Source: Streptomyces sp. AC550_RSS872 (lineage in GTDB: Bacteria; Actinomycetota; Actinomycetes; Streptomycetales; Streptomycetaceae). Taken from it: 64,000 bases of DNA. Where the stretch lies: the NCBI RefSeq assembly GCF_019049285.1, contig NZ_JAGMUL010000039.1:1-64000 (forward strand), read 5' to 3'. Shown here in pieces: positions 59,495-64,000 of the stretch (position 1 is its first letter; every line of letters begins with the position of its first letter). The notes under the pieces are model-generated. The model was not told the origin of the DNA, did not search any database, and saw nothing but the letters and a program-made list of their open reading frames with translations. Made by a program: the position numbers and the translations under genes.

Positions 59495-62494
59495 GTGGAC
59501 GACTATGCGGGTCGGGTGCTAGCCGACCGCTACCGCCTGCCGTTGCCGCCCTCGGACGAGTACGAACTCACCGAGACCCGCGCCTTCGACACCTACAGCG
59601 GTCAGGAAGTCCTGGTTCGGCAGGTGCCGTTGCCCGAGGTCGTCGAGGCGGAGGTGCTGGACGCCGAGGGGCTGCCCGACGGGTTCACGGCACGGGAGAC
59701 GCGGGAGCGCGGTGCGGGGCGGCGTTCCCCGTCCCGGGTGAGTACGCGTCGGCCCAGCGAGCCCGCCGTGCGGCGGGCGGTCGAGGCGGCGCAGGCCGCG
59801 GCGCGGATCCCCGACCATCCGCGGCTGGACCAGGTCTTCGACGTGTTCGCCGAGGGCGGTTCGCTGTGGATAGTGAGCGAGTTCGTGGCCGCGCGCCCGC
59901 TGGCCGCGCTGCTCGCCGAGAAGCCGCTGACGCCGTATCGGGCGGCCGAGGTCGCCTCCGACGTCCTCATGGCGCTGCGGGTGCTGCATGCGCACGGCTG
60001 GGTCCACCGGAACATCACCGCCCGCACGGTGCTCGTCTGCGACGACGGCCGGGTGATGCTCACCGGGCTCGCGGTCGGGGCCGCGGAGGAGGCGCTGTGC
60101 GGGTATGACCCGGTGCCGGTCGAGGACGGTGACGGGAGCGGGGGCGGGGGCGGCGCGTCCGGGACCTTCGGTGGCGGGCCTGGCGGCGCGGGGGGACTCG
60201 TGCCTCCCGGCTCACGCGCGGGTGAGACGGCGATCGGTGGACCCGGCGTGGCCGGTGCGGACCCCGAGGCCGCTCGGCGTGCCGCCATCGAGGCGCGTGC
60301 GGCCGGAGCGCTGCCGGTGCCCGGGGCCGACGCGGGCACCGGGACCGGGACCGGGACCGAGGCGCCGGGCGGTGCCCTGGAAACCGGCGGGGACATCAGG
60401 GCCGCGCGGGCCGGAGCAATCGCCGCATACCGGGCGGGTGCCCGAGCCGCGGCCCGGGTGCAGGAGACGCAGCAGAACGGGCGCGCCGCGCTGCCCGGCG
60501 CCCGCCCGGCGCCCGAGGACGGCCCCGCCGCCCTGGCCGACGGCGCGGCGCAGCAGCCGTACGGCTCCGGCGGCGGCACCGCCACGCCCCCGGGCCGGAT
60601 CGCAGACCCGTACGGGGTACAGGCCCCCTCCTGGCCCGGTGCCGCACCCCGAAGCGGGGCTCCCGGCGCACCGACGGACGACGGGCGCGGCCGTACGGCA
60701 CTCCCCGCGGCCGGACCGGACGCCGGAGGGCCGATGGCAGGCGGCATCACGGCTGCCAGTCGCGAGGCGTTCCCCACAGGCGTCCCCGCCCCGGGCGCGG
60801 GCGGCTCCCCGACCCCGGGCGTTTCTGTCCCCGGTGCCGGTGGTCTTCCCCCGCACGGTGTGCCCGGGCAGGGCGGTCTCGGCTCCCCCGTTCCAGGCGC
60901 GGGCGGCATTTCCGTGCCGGGGGGCACCGTCCCTGGTGCCGGTGGCCTTCCCCCGCACGGCGTGCCCGGGCAGGGCGGTCTTGGCTCCCCCGCTCCAGGC
61001 GCGGGCGGCGTTCCCGTGCCGGGGGGCACCGTCCCTGGCGCCGGTGGCCTTCCCGGTCAGGGTGTGCCTGGTCAGGGCGTGCCCGCGCAAGGTGCGCACG
61101 GGTTCTCCGCGCAAGGTGCGCCCGGGTCCTCCGCGCGAGGCGTGACCGCCGGTGGCCCCGCCTCTCACCCCCCAGCCCGCTGGGACGACCTCGTGACCGG
61201 TACCCCCGCTCACCGTGGACCCACCACCGCGCTCGCCGCTGAGCGGGCGCGGCAGGCGCGGATGGCCGTTGTCGGACCGGTGACCGAGCGGTGGGCGCCG
61301 GAGCAGGCCGGGCCGGTGCATGAGAACTGGCAGCTTGCCGCGCCGATCGGGCCCGCCACCGACCTGTGGGCTCTCGGCGCGCTGCTCTTCAGGGCCGTGC
61401 AGGGGCATGCGCCGTATCCGGAGGAGTCGACGGCCGAGCTCGTGCAGATGGTGTGCGCGGAGCCGCCCGCCTTCGCCGAGGAGTGCGGGCCGCTCAGGCC
61501 GGTCGTGGAGTCACTGCTGCGCCAGGACCCCACCGAGCGCCTCGACTTCGAGGAGCTGCGGGGCTGGCTGCGCTCGCTCGTGCGATCCGCGCCCGAGCCG
61601 GAGGCCGGCACGCATGTCGTCGCCGCCCCGCCGGTCGACCCCAACCGGCTGCCGATCGTGCGGCGCCGGGGCGAGCTGGTGCGCAGACGGCGGGCCGGGC
61701 TGCCCGCGCATCACGGGCGGCACAAGCGGGCCAGGCGGGAGGCGGAGCATTCGCCCCGCAGGCTCGGGCGTACGTTGCTGGTGCTCGTGCTGCTCGGGAT
61801 GGCCGCGGCCATCGCGTACGCCATGCTGTTCATGCCGAAGGCCGACCAGGGCGACGGCGCCCCGGCCGACGCGGGCCGCAGCGGCGCCGCGGGCCGGGCC
61901 GACGGGGCGGAACCCGAGCAGTCCGCCGAGGCGAGCAGTGAGCCACGGCCCGAACAGACCTCCCCGGGATCCGGCAACGACCCCTCGGAGTCTGCCGGTT
62001 CGACCGAGACTCAGACCAACAGCCCCGACGACCCCGACGTCCCGGACGGATTCACCCTGCGCAAGGACACGGCCGGGTTCCAGATCGCCGTCGCCAACGG
62101 GTGGAACCGCACCCCGGAGAACGGCAGCGGGCAGGTCGTGTACTCGCACGGCGACTTCGACCTCGTCGTCGTGGCGGGCCGGGACACCGCGGACCAGTAC
62201 GGCAGCGACCCGATGGTCTACCAGCGGGAGCACGAGCGGGAGTTGCAGCCCTACCGCGACTCCAGCTGGGCCTCCTCGGGTGGGCTGAAGACCATTCAGG
62301 TCGGCGAGCGGGTCATGGCCGAGGGGCAGTTCACCTGGACCGACGACCAGGGGCGCGAGCTGTTCGTGCGCAATGTCGCGATCCTGGTCGACGGGCGGTA
62401 CCACGTGGTGCAGGTGCGCGGCCCGGAGGCCGAGCGGGACGAGGTGACGCGGCTGTTCGAGCAGGCGTCGGCGACGTATCAGGTCACCGGGTGA
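59495..62494 (+). CDS. Membrane pseudokinase with an activation-loop insertion
   Basis: About 999 residues. The kinase-like domain opens YAGRVLADRYRLPLP, but the VAIK lysine is missing (VLVRQVPL), the catalytic loop reads HRNITARTVLV (Asp to Asn), and DFG is replaced by LTGLAVG. Between this site and the APE motif (WAPEQA near residue 598) there is an insertion of about 390 low-complexity residues rich in Gly/Pro/Ala. It includes a 34-residue tandem repeat. The C-lobe resumes with DLWALGALLFRAVQ and RQDPTERLDFEELR. A membrane helix near 763-785 and the shared external domain (FQIAVANGWNRTPE) follow. GTG 59495 has GGGAGG upstream. It is probably a scaffold or sensor for the neighbouring kinases. 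Confidence 0.88.
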   Translation: MDDYAGRVLADRYRLPLPPSDEYELTETRAFDTYSGQEVLVRQVPLPEVVEAEVLDAEGLPDGFTARETRERGAGRRSPSRVSTRRPSEPAVRRAVEAAQAAARIPDHPRLDQVFDVFAEGGSLWIVSEFVAARPLAALLAEKPLTPYRAAEVASDVLMALRVLHAHGWVHRNITARTVLVCDDGRVMLTGLAVGAAEEALCGYDPVPVEDGDGSGGGGGASGTFGGGPGGAGGLVPPGSRAGETAIGGPGVAGADPEAARRAAIEARAAGALPVPGADAGTGTGTGTEAPGGALETGGDIRAARAGAIAAYRAGARAAARVQETQQNGRAALPGARPAPEDGPAALADGAAQQPYGSGGGTATPPGRIADPYGVQAPSWPGAAPRSGAPGAPTDDGRGRTALPAAGPDAGGPMAGGITAASREAFPTGVPAPGAGGSPTPGVSVPGAGGLPPHGVPGQGGLGSPVPGAGGISVPGGTVPGAGGLPPHGVPGQGGLGSPAPGAGGVPVPGGTVPGAGGLPGQGVPGQGVPAQGAHGFSAQGAPGSSARGVTAGGPASHPPARWDDLVTGTPAHRGPTTALAAERARQARMAVVGPVTERWAPEQAGPVHENWQLAAPIGPATDLWALGALLFRAVQGHAPYPEESTAELVQMVCAEPPAFAEECGPLRPVVESLLRQDPTERLDFEELRGWLRSLVRSAPEPEAGTHVVAAPPVDPNRLPIVRRRGELVRRRRAGLPAHHGRHKRARREAEHSPRRLGRTLLVLVLLGMAAAIAYAMLFMPKADQGDGAPADAGRSGAAGRADGAEPEQSAEASSEPRPEQTSPGSGNDPSESAGSTETQTNSPDDPDVPDGFTLRKDTAGFQIAVANGWNRTPENGSGQVVYSHGDFDLVVVAGRDTADQYGSDPMVYQREHERELQPYRDSSWASSGGLKTIQVGERVMAEGQFTWTDDQGRELFVRNVAILVDGRYHVVQVRGPEAERDEVTRLFEQASATYQVTG
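60833..61070 (+). repeat. 102-bp (34-residue) tandem repeat inside the pseudokinase gene
   Basis: Two full units (60833-60934 and 60935-61036) and a partial third begin with GGTGCCGGTGG or a one-base variant. Each codes for segments like VPGAGGLPPHGVPGQGGLGS and PVPGAGGISVPGG. The units are almost identical, so the array is young and may vary in copy number between strains. Confidence 0.85.
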
Positions 62495-62647
62495 TTGCGT
62501 CCGTGAACCCTGTGTGACAGCCGCTCCAGGTTGCTTCCCGGCGCCGAAAGCGACAACCATCACAGTGCGGTCTCCTTGGCACCCCCGTGGTTCCGGTCGC
62601 GTCGGCCGGTCCTTAACCTGGCCCTGTCAAGAGCATTGCGGGGCAAC

Positions 62648-64000
62648 GTGAATCAGATGCAGGGCCAGCTCGTTTCGGGCCGCTACCGGCTCGCCGACGC
62701 GATCGGCAGCGGCGGTATGGGGCGGGTGTGGCGTGCCCACGACGAGGTGCTGCACCGGGCCGTCGCGATCAAGGAGCTGACCGCGGCGCTCTATGTCTCC
62801 GAGAGCGACCAGGAGCGGCTGCTCGCCCGCACCCGCGCCGAGGCCCGCGCCGCCGCCCGCATCAACCACTCGGCCGTGGTCACCGTGCACGACGTGCTGG
62901 AGCACGACGGACGGCCGTGGATCGTGATGGAGCTGGTCGAGGGGCACTCGCTGGCCGACGCGGTCAAGGAGCAGGGGCGCGTCGAGCCGGCCGAGGCCGC
63001 CCGGATCGGCCTGTGGGTGCTGCGGGCGCTGCGCGCCGCCCACTCCGCCGGCGTCCTGCACCGCGACATCAAGCCCGGCAACGTCCTGCTCGCCGAGGAC
63101 CGCCGCGTCCTCCTCACCGACTTCGGCATCGCCCAGATCGAGGGCGACACCACCATCACCCGCACCGGCGAGGTCGTCGGCTCGGTCGACTATCTCGCCC
63201 CCGAGCGCGTCCGCGGCCACGACCCCGGTCCCGCCTCCGACCTGTGGGCGCTCGGCGCGACGCTCTACACGGCTGTCGAGGGCCGTTCGCCCTTCCGCCG
63301 GACCTCGCCGCTCGGCACCATGCAGGCCGTCGTCGAGGAGGAGGCCGCCGAGCTCCAGCACGCCGGCCCGCTCACGCCCGTGATCAGCGCCCTGCTGCGC
63401 AAGGATCCGGCCACCCGGCCCGACGCCGCCGAGGCCGAGCAGATGCTGGCCGAGGCGGCCGAGGGAAGGCGGCCGAACGCGGCGCAGGCATACGTGCCGA
63501 CCCAGCACAGCACCCGCTACGAGCCGGAGCCGCGCACAGGGTCCACGTACGGCGGGGGAACCGCGCCCACCGCACCCACCGGGGCCGCGACCGCGGCGAC
63601 CGGCACGCCGTATCCGCCGATGGCGGGCTCGACGGTGATCGGCGGACCGTACGACACCGCGGGCAGCGGTACCGGTAGCGGTACCGGAAGCGGCACCGGC
63701 GCCGCGCCCGGCCGGCCGTCCCGGCGCCGTCGTCGGCTGCGTACGCTCGCCCTCGTCGTCGCGCTCGCGGCGATCGTGGGCGGGGGCACCGCGGTGGTGC
63801 TCCAGACATGGGGGCCGCAGAGCGGCGACCCGTCCGTATCGACCCCGCCCGACCCCACGGCGAGCGAGTCGCCGAGCCCCGAGGCGGACGACCCCTCGTC
63901 CTGGGTCCCCTACAAGGACCCCCTGGGCTTCACCCTCTACCTGCCCAAGGGCTGGAAGCGGGAGGTGGTCGGCAAGGAGATCGACGGCCTCCAGCAGGTC
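62648..64000 (+). CDS. Membrane Ser/Thr protein kinase 2, cut by the window edge
   Basis: 451 codons are visible; the gene runs past base 64000. The kinase domain is complete: GSGGMGRVWRAHDE, VAIKELTA, catalytic HRDIKPGN, LTDFGIAQIEG, APERVRGH and DPATRPDAAEAEQML. A Thr/Pro/Gly-rich linker leads to a membrane helix at about residues 363-385 (RTLALVVALAAIVGGGTAVVL). The external part has the shared C-terminal pattern FTLYLPKGWKREVV. GTG 62648 is used; ATG 62657 is three codons in. Third of three tandem genes; it has every catalytic residue that the middle gene lacks. Confidence 0.9.
   Translation, partial: MNQMQGQLVSGRYRLADAIGSGGMGRVWRAHDEVLHRAVAIKELTAALYVSESDQERLLARTRAEARAAARINHSAVVTVHDVLEHDGRPWIVMELVEGHSLADAVKEQGRVEPAEAARIGLWVLRALRAAHSAGVLHRDIKPGNVLLAEDRRVLLTDFGIAQIEGDTTITRTGEVVGSVDYLAPERVRGHDPGPASDLWALGATLYTAVEGRSPFRRTSPLGTMQAVVEEEAAELQHAGPLTPVISALLRKDPATRPDAAEAEQMLAEAAEGRRPNAAQAYVPTQHSTRYEPEPRTGSTYGGGTAPTAPTGAATAATGTPYPPMAGSTVIGGPYDTAGSGTGSGTGSGTGAAPGRPSRRRRRLRTLALVVALAAIVGGGTAVVLQTWGPQSGDPSVSTPPDPTASESPSPEADDPSSWVPYKDPLGFTLYLPKGWKREVVGKEIDGLQQV

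Noticed and set aside
1..64000. CRISPR arrays, tRNA genes, insertion sequences, attachment sites
   Set aside because: No regularly spaced repeats, no cloverleaf candidates and no transposase or integrase frames were seen on either strand.

Overview
The window is a high-GC actinobacterial chromosome segment, almost certainly Streptomyces. GC is very high with strong third-position bias. WhiD and BldM, two Streptomyces sporulation regulators, lie next to each other. The order rplM-rpsI-glmM-coaA-glmS-nnr-acpS-alr-tsaE-tsaB-rimI-tsaD-groES/groEL1-whiD-bldM-guaB matches, from memory, the S. coelicolor core region around SCO4734-SCO4779. No tRNA, rRNA, CRISPR array, insertion sequence or origin was seen.

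Layout. 1-9400: the end of a membrane protein, ribosomal proteins L13/S9, and amino-sugar genes (glmM, glmS) flanking a DUF389 membrane protein, pantothenate kinase and a DrrAB-type ABC exporter. 9401-19451: housekeeping genes for NAD(P)HX repair, holo-ACP synthase, L,D-transpeptidase, alanine racemase, an alpha/beta hydrolase and the t6A genes tsaE, tsaB, (rimI) and tsaD, with a degenerate L,D-transpeptidase-like protein among them. 19562-31171: an accessory block with a 1455-residue secreted LamG protein, a 2287-residue RHS/YD-repeat protein ending in a Hint domain and an unassigned 106-residue C-terminal domain, and a small overlapping gene that looks like its immunity partner. 31204-41203: a GH3 glycosidase with a divergent LacI regulator and paired operator-like sites, a broken CBM2 gene, an LCP enzyme, an ECF42-type sigma factor with its DGPF partner and a matching promoter, a THUMP-like methyltransferase, and two tandem polysaccharide-deacetylase lipoproteins. 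41364-43604: groES-groEL1 behind two CIRCE operators. 43674-47006: an ABM/SnoaL fusion, an SDR, a MOSC protein and a LysR regulator. 47057-52187: whiD, bldM with a near-perfect sigma-BldN promoter, an ECF-like sigma factor, guaB and a GuaB3-type paralogue. 52607-64000: a nucleotide-sugar dehydrogenase without its catalytic cysteine, glpD, a serine hydrolase, and three tandem membrane Ser/Thr kinase-family genes, the middle one a pseudokinase.

Themes. Several proteins keep an enzyme fold but have lost catalytic residues: the LDT-like protein, the sugar dehydrogenase, the GuaB3 paralogue, the second deacetylase and the middle kinase. Four copies of one GC-rich intergenic element occur, three of them at convergent gene ends. 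Several genes have a -10-like hexamer 6-7 bases before the start codon and no ribosome binding site, which suggests leaderless mRNAs. The most promising little-described system is the LamG/RHS-Hint/C-terminal domain/immunity module.
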